Source: Scatophagus argus
Lineage: Eukaryota > Chordata > Actinopteri > Scatophagidae
Direction: 5' to 3'
NCBI RefSeq assembly: GCF_020382885.2
Contig: NC_058496.1
Span: 15,542,501 to 15,606,500, forward strand
DNA length: 64,000 nucleotides
How positions within the stretch are numbered: the stretch's first letter is position 1; every line of letters begins with the position of its first letter. Both the position numbers and the translations under genes were made by a program. The notes beneath the pieces are model-generated. The model made no database searches. It saw only the letters and a list, made by a program, of their open reading frames with translations, and was not told where the DNA came from. Positions 1 through 11,741 of the stretch are shown one piece after another.

Positions 1-59
1 CGGATTGTTTTGCACATGAGTATCAACTTCATACCAAACCATTTTACAAAACATAATCA

Positions 60-760
60 CACGTTCTTCTTCATCTACACAAGATGCCTTCTGATACTCA
101 GGTGGAGACGTACATTCCTGTTTGCCTGGTGAATATCTCAGATCAGATGTCAAGACACTACCTAAAGCACCTTCCAGACAAGTCTGAGCTTGCAGGTCCT
201 GCGAGGAAAAGGACGCCTGTGTTGAGACCTTTTTATCACCCTTCAGAACAGTGGTACTACCACCTCAGACAGCAAGGAATCTGGGTGTGGCCCTGGATAA
301 TGATTCTCACCAATTATTGCAGCAGAAGTTCTCTTCTGCACTCCTGTGAAATATCTGTCCTTTCATTCATGGAGAGATCCCTCATGGTGCTCATTTAGGC
401 ACTTCATATAATCTCCTGTTTGGACTACTGAAACTCTGCTGCTGTGTGTGCCACCAGAAACCTGAAACTAGTGCTGCCTGGCTGGTGTTCAACCGGCAAA
501 CATTTTCCCACATCACTTCGCTCCTACACTGACATCACTGGCTCCTTGTTGCAGTTCAAGATTCTGGTGATGGCTTGCAGTGCAGTGACTTCAGGCTTCC
601 TATTTCCAATCTATAGTCCAAACCCTACACTCTGGTACAACCATTGTGCTTCTCTACCACTGGACTTTGAGGATCTTGCAGTCTGTCTTCAGGGTCAGGG
701 CACTTTACTGTTATAGTCCCACAGTGAAGGAATGACCTCTGCAGTGAAGTCAGGAGCATA
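60..760 (+). mobile_element. Degenerate LINE ORF2 fragment (RT C-terminal region)
   Basis: This is a decayed copy of the C-terminal part of a fish non-LTR retrotransposon reverse transcriptase. Read on the + strand across several frames it gives pieces that resemble well-known LINE segments: VETYIPVCLVNIS near 105-150, ARNLGVALDN near 270-300, a broken LDYCNS-type motif near 420-440, and AAWLVFNRQTFSHITSLLH near 473-530, followed by a QFKILVMA piece. Frameshifts and stops separate the pieces, and the 5' part with the catalytic domain is absent. The two open stretches at 84-398 and 444-716 belong to it and are not host genes. The family assignment (L2/Maui-like) is from memory and is uncertain; the LINE nature is fairly sure. 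Confidence 0.72.
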
Positions 761-1917
761 TTTGCCATAAAAAACCCACCTTTCCAAACAACACATTGAC
801 ATCACTTGATAGCACTTACTTCCCCCGAAATGTGTTTATTTCAATGTAGTTCATTGAACACATTTTTGGTTCTTTGTTTGGGAGGGTATCACTTTGAGTT
901 TGAATGCACTTATAACTCCCTTTGGACAAACGCATTTGTCAAATTCATGTAATTTCATGAAATGTTGGGTTCCATTGGTTTCCATTCATTTTAGTACTAA
1001 ATGAGGTTAAAGAGACTTGAAGCCTAATAGAGAAAGGTAATCCAACACAGAAGATGTATCCACCTGAGTCAGGCCTGGTCAAAACTATCAATGGTATAAA
1101 TATATATACTGTAACATTATAAATTCAGAGTGGCATCCTACCCTAATTCGACTGGTCTCAGCTCTGTGTGTCAATAATCATCCATAGAGTAAATTATTTT
1201 GAGGCAAGACGATGAATGTGAATTGTCAGATGTCAGACCTCTAGTGGTCTAGTCTCTTGATTTGAATGTATTTGGTCCATCCACATTTTGGATCTAGATT
1301 TATTTTCTTCAGGTCTATTGCAAGCTGTTTCTGATGCTCTACGGGTCCTTTTAACATTGGGTCTCTTTTTTGAAAAAGTATTATTTGTGTGCAGCTTTGG
1401 GTAGGTTTTGGATAATCCCAAATCAAATCATTTTAATGTATGAAAACACCAAATTCACATTAACCTTCTCATGCTGCTCATGTTTTCTCATTGCTTTGCT
1501 TCTGGATTAAATTTTATGACAACATAGCCTGTCAACGTCTTTCAGCAGACAAATTTACAGTTACATTCTCAAGGGCTTTTCACATGATACTTATCCCAGA
1601 GATAAAACCTTCTTAGCTCCAGGCTAAGACAGCTTTGGCACTAGTACAATCCTGGCACAATCCAAAGTTAGCTAACACCAACTTTAGCCAGAGTTTGCAG
1701 AGCAGAGCAGGGTTAGGCCAGAGTTTGGCGGGTCATCCCTGGAAAATAAACACAGTACAAAGGTGCCAGTGTGAAATGGTTCCAATGAAGACAAAAGTAG
1801 CCCTGCATCATTCAAGAATGGAAACAAAAGTTGCATATTCCGACAAACATTTTACCCAGGATTTCTAAAAGTACAATGCTAATCATATAGCCCTGGGGTT
1901 ATGTTCACCATGGTATA

Positions 1918-1920
<3 letters not shown>

Positions 1921-1968
<48 letters not shown>
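1921..1968. repeat. (TG)24 microsatellite
   Basis: An uninterrupted TG dinucleotide run of 48 bases. It is likely to be length-polymorphic. Confidence 0.97.
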
Positions 1969-1969
<1 letters not shown>

Positions 1970-2983
1970 CAGATATCCCACAGTCAGCTTTTAGCTATCC
2001 TTAGCCCTTGAATAACAACACATGGTGTAAAAGCCCTTAGACATTGATTTAGAAGTGAATTTTGAAAATGGTCCCTGTTTAAATCAACCTTAAGCCGATA
2101 CAATATCACAAAATTACTAGTATGTTTGTTGGTTCGCAGAGATTTATTGTCAGTTAATCTCAAAATTTCCACTTTATTCAAGGAAATCTGTCATTAATTC
2201 TCACAAATTTTCACTAATTCTCACTAATTAATGCCCAACAGTAAACAAACAAATAATAAACAACACGTGTGGAGTTTTGCAGGACTGGCATGAGCAGCAC
2301 CATTTCCAGTTATGATTTTCTAATTATTGTTTTTGTTGTTTGCGGCATTCTGGACAAGTTTTTGGCAGTTATAGGTTTCTGTTTGCAGCATCTCAAACTT
2401 GTTTTTGGCAATATGCATTTTCTCTTAGCACTCTCAACCAGTTTCTGGCGGTGCTGTAGCTGTGAATGGGCAGTGTTGGGCCATGCTAATCGAAAGTGGC
2501 TGCGTGCCCAATTTGGCACCGTGTCATATATCGACAGAGCAGCGGACACTTTCTCAAGTCCAAATTCTTGCTGCAGGACATTTTCTGGCAGAGGGAATTA
2601 CATGTCCAAGCCAGATATACACGCACATGGGCACACAAACACGAACACCACACAGGCCCACAAATACACAAGCAGCCGCACAACCAACCATAAGTGCAAA
2701 AATGTGTAAGCAGTAAGGACAAATGAGACACAGACTTAGTGGGGGTGGGTGGTTTTGGTGTGAACATGTAAATGACAGGCGTATGGACAAGAATAACCAG
2801 CCAACATGCCCCTCTGTTTTTCCTCCCTCGTTTCTATGAATAAAAGATGGACGAGACTACTGAATGCAGAATTATTTGTTAACATTACCTTAGGAGATGA
2901 AGGCCTTTCTTTAGACCTTTGAGAGTGACAAACTTCAACCCATCACAACCTCTTATCCATATCATTAATGCATTCTCACTCAC

Positions 2984-3154
2984 CTCTACTTCCATTAAAT
3001 TCTTTTCTTTATGGTTATTTATGGCTTTAATGACTTGAAAGTTAGTGGATGAGACTCTCTGGACTTTCTTGTCACTCATTAATTCAGTGTAATCTGTCCA
3101 CTGTGTTTCTGGTTCACCATTGCTGTGTAGTTTCTGTTGCAAATGTCCAATGAA
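2984..3154 (-). other. Candidate orphan exon (171 nt, open)
   Basis: On the - strand a frame stays open from about 3,163 to 2,885. Within it a TTTCAG acceptor-like site (just above 3,154) and a strong GAG|GTGAGTG donor (just below 2,984) frame exactly 57 codons in phase 0. The encoded stretch starts FIGHLQQKLHSNGEP and ends KEKNLMEVE, a composition that looks protein-like rather than repetitive. I do not recognise the family. The acceptor has a poor pyrimidine tract and no partner exon was found, so this could be a pseudogene relic or chance. Confidence 0.25.
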
Positions 3155-4680
3155 CTGAAACATTCTCCAGTGGCAATTAAATCAATGCTTAAACTACACT
3201 AAGTGTCCCTCAAAGGTTTTATAGGCTTTACCTCATTTTAGCATACATATATGTTCATTAACAGTAAGCTACAAACATTTTTAAAAATTAGAGATGGAGA
3301 CTTTGCAGCAGTTCAACTTCAATTTAATACTTTAATACTTTTATTGCTATCAATCTTGCAATTTAGATTGATGTATGTGTATGTAGATATTGTGGAACAA
3401 TCTAATATACATGTAAAAATCCAAGAGTGTGTTTTCCAGCCTATTCTCATTCCCAACACACCAAATCAGCTGTGTCAGTGGAGTACAGGCCTGATGCTGT
3501 AGTTACCCCCCTCCACCGACCACCAGGAGGCAGTCGTGGTGGTTGGATGGTCAAAGACATGACTTTAACTGAGGAGAGTTTTAAGACTCTGACCAAATGT
3601 CAAGGTCGACTTGTTTTTAACTTTTAACTCGCGTACGTGTTGCATATTTATTATTACTAACTTGACATTGGAGCCCTGCACATTTAACACTAGATGGGTA
3701 AGTAGAGTGTCAAAGTCTGAGGCTTTTTTGGTCATGACCAACCTGCCATATTTAACAAGTTGGAGTGGAAACATGTTCATTTTTAAGCACCTTCAGCGAT
3801 AGGTTGTTGTTGATATTTATCGAATCAAATCAAATCCTATACAGTATCCTTTCAAATTAAACAAGGTTTATCCTTAGGACTAATCTTCCAGTTATTTTTC
3901 TAATAATGAATTATTTATTTTGCATACAGCATGTCAAACATGACCATGTTACCAATACCCAAAGTGACAGATGTTTGTTTATGTCTTTTCCTGACAAACA
4001 TGAAAAGGACATTTGAAAGTAATGTAGAAAGACAAGCAAAATTACAGTTTTGACAAGCTGCAGTCCACCAGTGATTTGTATCTTTAAACTCAAAACCAGA
4101 TAACCTGCTTTCTATCCTTCATATGTGCCCTTAAGGGAAATATTTGATGATTTGACTGAGAAACTGCTATGCCACTGGTCTTCAGCCTACATGAGCATAC
4201 AGCCTGGAAGACAAGCCTGGGCACTGACAGATGTACAAGCTGCCTCAGATTCACATCAAAACTTATACTCCCAGAATATGGACCAGGACACACTTGTGAC
4301 ATTTCCTACTAGAAAACATTATGGCAACATCCTGCCAGCAAGATTGCAAGCTCCTTTGTTTTCTGTATTTGGCTGAACAAAATAAAAAGTTTTTTTAAAA
4401 AAACAAAACAAAAAGAAAGCATAAAGAAAAGTAAAGTAAAAGTAAAGGATGGCATCACATTGACTTACACACTCATTATATCCCCTGCAGATTAACCCAG
4501 TATTTCTAAAATTCTGGTTATGACCCTAAAGTATTCACATTCATACAAACTTGTTATGGTGAGGAGTTGTGAGGAGTCTTACCCTTAAACCAGGAGCATC
4601 CAAATATGTGTTTAAGTATGGGTGTGGAGTCCACAAAATGTGATTCTGGCCCTTTGTGGGGACAAAGGGATCAACATGTA

Positions 4681-6403
4681 GTGGATACACACGCACGCGC
4701 ACACACACACATATTTCATCCTCCTGCCAAAAATTACATCTTTTCCACATACTACTCTGTTGTGTGCTGGCTCTCCCAAATCCTTTTTGCATTTTGCTTC
4801 ATTGAAAGCTAATGAAGTGGGGTAAATATGATCTTTCATGCTGAGGTGCCTCTTCTCAGATGCATTGGCCAGACAAAATATAAAGATCATTCCAGATGAC
4901 AAATACCTTTTACTGTATTCGGTGGGCTGTCAAAGAACATACGCATGTCATTTCTTTTGTGAGACTTTGATCAATCTGGTGTTGTGTATCTCTCAGGCGA
5001 AAATGGGGTGTGTAAAGACCTAGGGGGTCACCTGTGAAGACTTTCTTCATGCAGCGATAGCATGTTTTCTACATATACAGTGAATGATTGATTGAACTGT
5101 ATTAAAATTCCAAGATTATATTTGTTCATTGGTAACCAGTCACCACTTAAATACTTACAGTCCACAGCATTAGTCAATTTCTATAAAATGTCTACAATAT
5201 GAACTTAAAGGTGACAACAGTTTTTCTGCTAAAAATGATTTCTAATGTAGTGCAAATTGTTTTATAAAAAAGATATTTAGAGATTATAGATGCAATGACA
5301 CACTGTATTTTACTGTGAATAACATCAACAAATGCTGGTTAAGTAAATTTTTTGTATTTTATATTTTGTGTAATTTTTGTTTCTATTTCTGTTTCTTGAT
5401 TTTGCAAGCAATCCACGCACATATATAAGTATTTGATCAACACTTAGCAACCAATGATACAATAACACAAAAGCATACTCCACTCAACAGATGGGAGAAG
5501 CGACTGCTCTGGTAACTTTGGGACAGATCTTCATCCTGTGAGAGTTTTATTGCATTTTTGTGTGTGAAATTAACCGTCTGGTCAAACATCATTTCAGTTT
5601 TGAGGGTGGCGTGATGAGCTCTGAAAAAGAGCCCTCAGCTTCAGACCAACTGTGGAAAAGCTAAATAAATAAAAAGTCTGTCAGGAAGCTTTATAATAGT
5701 TTAGCTTTATTGTGTTTACAAACCTTAAAAAGCAACTTAGCTTCTCTATAATTGAAGCTATAAAGCTTGAAATATTGAAAGGGTGCATCAACAGTGTTTT
5801 TTAATTGCTTTAAGAGTCAATACATTATAATCTTATTATAAATATAAGACCATGAAATGCATGCATCACTTCCTGTAAATCCCTCATTGTTAAGTAGGCA
5901 ATCTTAATCCAGTGGGGATGGCAGACTCTGCCATAATCAATAAAAACTATATACGTACATACTATACAGCGTGCAAATTACTTATTGTAAATACATACCA
6001 TGAATAATATGGTTTGATATCATGAAAAATGTATCTTTAAATATGTTGAATTTAAAAATATTGAAACAACTATACCCATTGAAATAACTGCAGAAGATCA
6101 GGTTCCCAGATAAAATTAAACAGAACATTTTTAGTGGTAGCTAGGACACTGAAGACAAGATAAAACGCATGGATTCAACAATGTATCATATAATACATGT
6201 AGTGTTCAATTTTTGGTCACAAATCAAATGAGAATTTTAGCATTTAAATGCAGCTCTCACATGACTGCGATGGATAAGATCAGCTATGAAATGGCGTTTC
6301 TGAGTAGTCCAAGATACAGTTAAGGTTCTGAAACCCTTTTACAGGAAGGAAGGAGAGAGCTGGTGACAGTGGAAGAGATTAATGAAAACAAAGATGAGGA
6401 AAA

Positions 6404-6434
<31 letters not shown>

Positions 6435-7700
6435 TGCAATAGAGAGCATAGAAAAATACCAGTGGAGGGACAAGAAAGACAAACAGTCAGAGGGGAAAAA
6501 GAGGAAGTTATATAAAAGTGCTCTAAGGAGCTTATCACTCATATGATAATCATCATTCAATTTGATCGGCTGGCAGATAGAAGGTCAAGAAGGCACCTAG
6601 TCATAATTGTGCCTCCCAGCTTGGCCCTACTGAGTCATTTCAGGTTTTGGGTATCGTATGCATCTATAAGTGTGTTTGTGGCTCTTTTTCATCTATCTCT
6701 GTGAGGACCAATTTGAATTGTAGACCTTTAGAACGAGGACATTTTGAGAAAGTAAAGACATTTTCGATGTTTCTGTGTGTGATGCATAACACATCAAAAC
6801 TGGATTTTTGCAGTTTTAATCTGTGCATATCAGATGATTAGTTAAACCAAAGGATATCAGTGAGCAGATCCTTAAGTCTCACATTTACAGCATTTTCAAC
6901 TGATCTCAGTTTAGTCAGACAACTCACAATTCAAAAGTTTATTATAGCAGCAGAAAGTGTTAAACTTTGGCATCGTGGCAGCATCACTGCCTGCAGATAT
7001 GTTTGCAGGCAGTGTCTGCAGGTGGATGCTGGGGTGGTGATGGGGCTGAGGTAACAGGCAGCAGTACTGATGCAGGGCAGCAGTGACATGGAAAGGCAGA
7101 GGGAGAGATGGGAAGTTTTCGCAGCTTAAATAGACCGCCAAAATGGGAGGGTGTGTTTAAGTGGGGACAGTGAGGCACATCACACGTGTATGTAGCAGTG
7201 CAGCTCGAGCTGACTGTCTGAACTGTTTTTTGGCTTTGGTGTGCCAGCAGGCCCCATCTGGCCAGCCGTGTGAAAAATTTCTGGCAGCGATACTGCTTGA
7301 AGAGGACAACAGTAAGATTGAAGATGGATTGTCGCACATTGGTGCCATTTTACTCACATGAAACATTTATGGGATTAGTGAGAACTTTGCAGTTTTATTT
7401 GTCTTGAAGCCTTTTTCAACAAATATGCTTTGGACAAAGGAAAATCCACTGCTTGATAAAAAGATTTAAAGAAATTAGTTTATCCAAGTCATTTCTGATG
7501 TTCTGGTTAAGGATTTATATTAGGCTATAAGCCTGTCCAGAATTAATAAATGCAATGTAAAGGACAGCTGCAAATGTGTGTGTGCGCGCGCATCTGTGTG
7601 TGTCTGGCTGGGAGAGAGAGGGAGAAAGAGAGGCGCAGGTGGTGAGTTTCAGGCATGGAAAACCTTTGGAGACTCTGTTCAATCCACCAGAGTCCAAAAG
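4681..7700. other. Intergenic, AT-rich
   Basis: No gene is recognised. A short CA/CG alternating tract lies at about 4,686-4,712, and a (GT)n then (GA)n compound microsatellite lies at about 6,404-6,434. The rest is AT-rich single-copy-looking DNA with only short open frames. Confidence 0.5.
6404..6434. repeat. (GT)n(GA)n compound microsatellite
   Basis: About nine GT units are followed directly by about seven GA units. Confidence 0.9.
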
Positions 7701-7787
7701 AAAAACATTTTTTCCTTACTTCTTTCTGTTTCTCTCTCTCATCACCTCTCTCTTTTGTTCTTATGCACTTCCTTCCTTCCTTCTCAG

Positions 7788-7831
7788 GTTTCCACTCTAT
7801 CCAAGTTGTGTACACATAGCTCCATCTACTG
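7788..7831 (+). other. Candidate small exon upstream of JAK2
   Basis: A long pyrimidine-rich tract (about 7,710-7,785) ends in TTCTCAG, and a GTAAAT donor-like site follows 44 bases later at 7,832. The segment is open in the frame VSTLSKLCTHSSIYW. Joined to the second candidate at 8,677-8,750 the frame stays open. No homology is recognised, and splice-like sites occur by chance in pyrimidine-rich DNA. Confidence 0.22.
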
Positions 7832-8469
7832 GTAAATTATATGAATAACAATTTCCTGTCACCTTGACATAATGGTGTCTGTTAAGCATCATGACTACAT
7901 GAAGGTTTATTTTAGTTATTAGAGTAAGTCAGAAACCACTAACCCAGGATTTCAACACTTAGGTTAAGGAGTGGTTGTCTGAAAAAGTGTTCTGTACAGA
8001 ATGTGCAATAATGTTTTATTATTATTATGAATTGATTTATATAGAAAAACAATAGTTTGACATTTTGAAAAATATTCTTGAGCACTTAACAGGGGGGATA
8101 GCTAAAACAAAAATTCATATAGCACTTATATAACTTATGTAGCACAAAGTATCCAATAAGGCTTTGGGAGTTCAGAGGGAGTTGCATGCTGTTAGCTGTT
8201 TCCCATTGCCTCACATCTTCATCGCCTCATGACTCCAGTTCCTTACTACTCATTTTCTCATTGAGAAATGTATTTTCCAAATGTCAAACCATCAAGTCAA
8301 AAGGATTAGTTCTTTCTGTCCAACAAATGATCCGTAGTGAACAAGATGCACTCAACAAAGGGGTTTACACAAATAAAACCCAGCAACATCCTGTGGAGAT
8401 TCATACAAGTTACAGATAATAAAGAAATCAGAGCTAAGTAAGTCATGTTGCATTTGTTTCAGGTAATGA

Positions 8470-8676
8470 CAATATCAGTGCTGCTCTCTCTTTTCCATCC
8501 ATCCTTCCCTTTTTTCCGAAGACCCACCCTTGTTTTCTCTTCTGCTCTTTCTCTCGGTTCCTCCACTTGGTCTTCTTCCTCTGTCTCCGTCCGCTGCTTT
8601 CATATCCCCCCTCCTCTGCCTCCCACTCTCTCTTGTTGTCTTGTTTTTCTCCCTGTACCTCCTCTCTCTGCCGTAG
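8470..8676 (+). repeat. Strand-asymmetric polypyrimidine tract
   Basis: About 200 bases are dominated by C and T on the + strand (CTCTCT, TTCCTCC, CCATCC units), ending in the acceptor-like GCCGTAG. Such tracts can act as splice-acceptor pyrimidine tracts or form triplex structures. Which of these applies here is not shown by the sequence. Confidence 0.7.
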
Positions 8677-8750
8677 GCAACCCTGCTGTGATGCTGTTTT
8701 AGATCCACTGGAGGGATGCGTGTTGGAGCAGAACGTACTCTGCTGTTCCT
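8677..8750 (+). other. Candidate exon between polypyrimidine tract and GTGAGT
   Basis: Seventy-four bases lie between an acceptor with a long pyrimidine tract (GCCGTAG) and a consensus GTGAGT donor at 8,751. In the frame that continues from the 7,788-7,831 candidate it reads QPCCDAVLDPLEGC and on to LCCS without a stop. The donor runs straight into a (GT)n tract. No product is recognised. It could be an exon of a lncRNA, an unusual 5' exon, or chance. Confidence 0.28.
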
Positions 8751-8754
8751 GTGA

Positions 8755-8791
<37 letters not shown>
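8755..8791. repeat. (GT)n microsatellite
   Basis: A nearly pure GT run lies immediately after the GTGAGT at 8,751. Confidence 0.95.
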
Positions 8792-8792
<1 letters not shown>

Positions 8793-8799
8793 ACGTGTA

Positions 8800-9064
8800 T
8801 TCCTATAGTTGTGGGGACAAAAATCTGTTTACACAGTCACATTGTGGGGACCTGCCTTATTTATGGGGACAAAACACAAGTCCTCACAGTGTAAATCAAG
8901 TATTAGGGTGAAGATTTGCTTTAAGGTTAAGCTGAGGTTACGGTTAGGTTAAAGTAAGGGTTAAGATTAGGCGAGTAATGTTTATTGTTAGGGTTAGGTG
9001 GTGGTTAACCCTCCAGGAAATGAATGTAAGTCTATATCATGTCCCCAAGAGTGATGGAAATACA

Positions 9065-9065
<1 letters not shown>
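8800..9065. repeat. GGGGAC / TTAGGG-type interspersed repeat
   Basis: The block begins with several TGTGGGGACA units (8,810-8,872). It passes through a degenerate GGTTAGGTTA-type stretch with GTTAGGGTTAGG near 8,987-8,998, and ends with GGAAATGAATGTAAGTC and a TGTCCCCA-type element near 9,040. This layout matches a dispersed repeat seen in many teleost genomes (from memory). The GGGGAC units at one end and GTCCCC at the other give it an inverted-repeat character. The telomere-like words are part of this repeat and do not mark a chromosome end. Confidence 0.65.
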
Positions 9066-9068
<3 letters not shown>

Positions 9069-9104
<36 letters not shown>

Positions 9105-9184
9105 CATGCATGAGTGCTATCACCCAAACACCTGAGGACATCCTTAAGATATTTCCTCTGTGTGTGTGTGTGTGTGTGTGTGTG
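9069..9184. repeat. Two GT microsatellites, one followed by (GA)n
   Basis: A (GT)n tract at about 9,069-9,091 passes into (GA)n to about 9,103. A second (TG)n run lies at about 9,159-9,184. A further imperfect GT-rich patch follows near 9,250-9,280. Confidence 0.9.
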
Positions 9185-9429
9185 CAGCAGCAAAGATAGG
9201 TGTCACCAGAATGCCTCAGGACTCTCCTAATTCCTTTATTTGTCAAAGCATGTGTGCGTGTGTTGGTGTGTGTGTGTGTATCAGGTGTTTGCCCATGGGT
9301 TTCACCAAGGGATACACATGTTTGCCTTGCAGCAGAGCTTGATCTATCTACCTACCTAACTATAGCTAGATGGCTATTAAGGAAAATTACTACTACTTGT
9401 GACTCCTTTCCCAGAGTATGAAGCCCTCT

Positions 9430-9775
9430 GACTTTGGTGATTCCTTTACTTTTCCATATGTTCTGTGCTTAAGTTTTCATTTCTCCAGCGAAATATTTAG
9501 TAAATTGATTGGCAGAATATCTTTGTACTTCCCAGATGGTTAATCTGAGTCTGGTGATCCTCTGATTTTTCATGAAGCTGACATTTGTGGTTTTGAATGA
9601 AATGTCCCCACAGGTACAGAGTGTATTGTCATTAAATTTGATGCAGATACCCCCCTCAAAAAGCTTGTTAACACTGACCTTGTGAGAATATTAACATGCT
9701 GGTGTTAGCCTTTAGCTTAGAGAGCTGCTGTGGGCCAACAGCATCACAGAGCCTCTGGCTGTATATTTTTATTCT
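9430..9775. repeat. Degenerate teleost interspersed repeat
   Basis: The region contains the successive words GGTGATCCTCTGATTTTTC, TGACATTTGTGGTTTTGAA, TTAACATGCTGGTGTTAGC and CAGAGCCTCTGGCTGTA. These follow in order the consensus of a common percomorph repeat that I recall (the 'GTTAGCATGCTAAC' type). It is old and broken and has no coding capacity. The family name is not known to me. Confidence 0.5.
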
Positions 9776-11280
9776 TGTTTTAAAGGCTTTTACAGTGTAA
9801 AATTTACAAGAATAAAGCAGATATTTGAGAAAAGTCTGGAAAATAAACATCTTGCGAACCCTCTGATCTCTCTTGCAGCCCCTTATGATGGGTTTGAGAC
9901 CTTTATAAGTATCCTACTAACAGAAAACACAATGATTTTGACAGTAGCTAAATATGTTTGAAACTTGGTTTAGTTGTGGCAGCTTCAAAGTGTTGATAAA
10001 TGCTTAAAATCCATGCTGAGGAGAGTGACAACGACCTCAAGGCAATTTGCTATGGGTTCATAGGGTGCCTGGTATGCTTGCATAATCTAACCACCACTCC
10101 ACCCCTCTGCCCAGCTGGTCCTCTTACCGGAATAACAAAATCATAGTTTCAGGTTTGTATGAAATGTTTTCATTGCTGCAGCCTAATATATGTGAAATCA
10201 CATCCTATTTTGCAGGTACGTGTTGAGGTCTGATTAAGCCTCTTGTCTTAAACATGATGGTTAATAAGAATAAGAATTAAATCAATAAACTCAAATTATA
10301 AGCCGTCATCACTGTAATTTTACACACGTAGGTGACAATCTACAGCCCAGTAATATTAAAATTAAGTTGATTTAATACACCTCTTGCATATTTAATGACT
10401 GTTGTTCTGGACAACATTGGCTATAATGTGTTCTGTCTACTCCCTTTCACAGGAGTGTTGTAATATGTACAGCTACTGTTCCTTTGGTCGCTAGTTTGTT
10501 GACTGACAAGCCGACGGACTGACTCAGTGTGGAGATGCTGCCTTTAGGCGTTCCTCGTAATATCCGGATTCCAAGACTGTCCACGTTATCAGGCCTAAAT
10601 ATGATAATAAATGATAATATAATAAATGTGTAAATGGTGGTAAAACAGTCCATAGTTATTCACATTATTTTTGACAACCTCAAACTAAGCAGTCTCTCAT
10701 AGAGAAGTGGTTTGTAAGTGGTAGATTTTGTCAGTTTCAACAGAAACTAGATAAAATCATAACCCACTTTGTACAGTTCCCCTCTTCCTACCGTAATTTG
10801 TAATGTTAATACAAAATTAGTTTATTATAATATTTGCAATGTGTATTATTCACTCACCCCAGTTTTTTACCACTGGCTTTTAATTTAACATTTTGAGGAT
10901 AACAAACCACATTTTGTCTGTATTTCTGTATAGTATAGTATTGAACAGGTAATACATTACACTTTTACTGTCTTTCTGTATGAGCAGCTGTTAAGTAAAC
11001 ATATGTTTTTAAAAATATTATTACAAAGAGAAATGCAGTAGTGTGCAGGTTATTAATGCTTTGAAGTATTAGTTTTAGTGATGTTTTTCTACTGTTAATA
11101 TCCGAACTCTTGTACACTCGGCATTTTTGTCTGTTTTGTAAAAGTGACATTTCCTACAGTGTTGAATGCATCATTGGTATGGTGGGAGAGGCTGGTTTGT
11201 TGACTGACTTAGGCTCTGCTTCGTTGTAGCTGCCACTGGCAAACTAGCCAGCTACCTTTTCAGAGTTAAAGGTATTCATT
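9776..11280. other. Intergenic, AT-rich
   Basis: I see no gene or clear repeat here. It is AT-rich sequence leading up to the JAK2 promoter region. Confidence 0.5.
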
Positions 11281-11741
11281 TGAAAAGATGTCAGTAATGT
11301 AACTCCCGTCGTAGAACTCTTGCCTCAGGCTCTGGCACAATGAGATGCTTGTCTGCAGATGAATTTCGCGTTATCGGACCAATTTCTAACAGAACACGAC
11401 GTGGTTGTATCTAACGTTAGCTTAAGTTACAAGATTGACAAGATAGACGACTGAAGTTGCTGTGGAGTGTAAGATATGGATAACGCTAGGGTGACTGGAG
11501 GTAACGTTAGCTTATGAGGCAGGTTAGCCAGCCGAGAGCGACATGGAAATAAGAGTATTTACAGATGGATTTCGACCATAGACATTTTCATCTGTTTGAT
11601 CAGTTGTTCTAGTGCTGATCTTGAAGAGCCGTAGCAGCGTAGCTCTCGCTCGTCCTGGCTGCAGCGCATCGTTGGCCTAGGAAGCTAGCAGTAAGCAAGC
11701 AAAGCTAGCTAGCTAGCTGCACGCTTGGCTCCTCAATCAAG
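11280..11741 (+). promoter_or_regulatory. jak2: Probable JAK2 promoter and non-coding exon 1
   Basis: CpG content rises here relative to the AT-rich flanks. The 13-base word TAACGTTAGCTTA occurs twice exactly (11,412-11,424 and 11,502-11,514), with weaker copies near 11,481, 11,865 and 11,932. A GCTAGCTAGCTAGC palindromic run sits near 11,703. A consensus donor, CAAG|GTAAGT, lies at 11,741/11,742 and probably ends the untranslated first exon, since the first coding exon begins only at about 13,601. The transcription start is not visible; no TATA box is obvious. Confidence 0.55.

Larger units (their letters stand above)
761..4680. other. Intergenic, AT-rich, mostly featureless
   Basis: I see no recognisable gene in this stretch. 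It holds a long (TG)n tract at 1,921-1,968, a loose CA-rich stretch near 2,615-2,700, and one exon-like open segment on the - strand near 2,984-3,154 that is listed separately. Other open frames here are short, have biased or repetitive composition, and lack flanking splice sites or homology that I recognise. Confidence 0.5.

Noticed and set aside
84-716. Open frames of 104 and 90 codons as host genes
   Set aside because: Their translations, read with neighbouring frames, match segments of a LINE reverse transcriptase and are disrupted.
7161-7361. 66-codon open frame as a small gene
   Set aside because: No similarity recognised, no splice or start context, and overlapping open frames on the other strand of similar length.
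8980-9005. Telomeric repeat
   Set aside because: Only one or two TTAGGG units, imperfect and inside a dispersed repeat.
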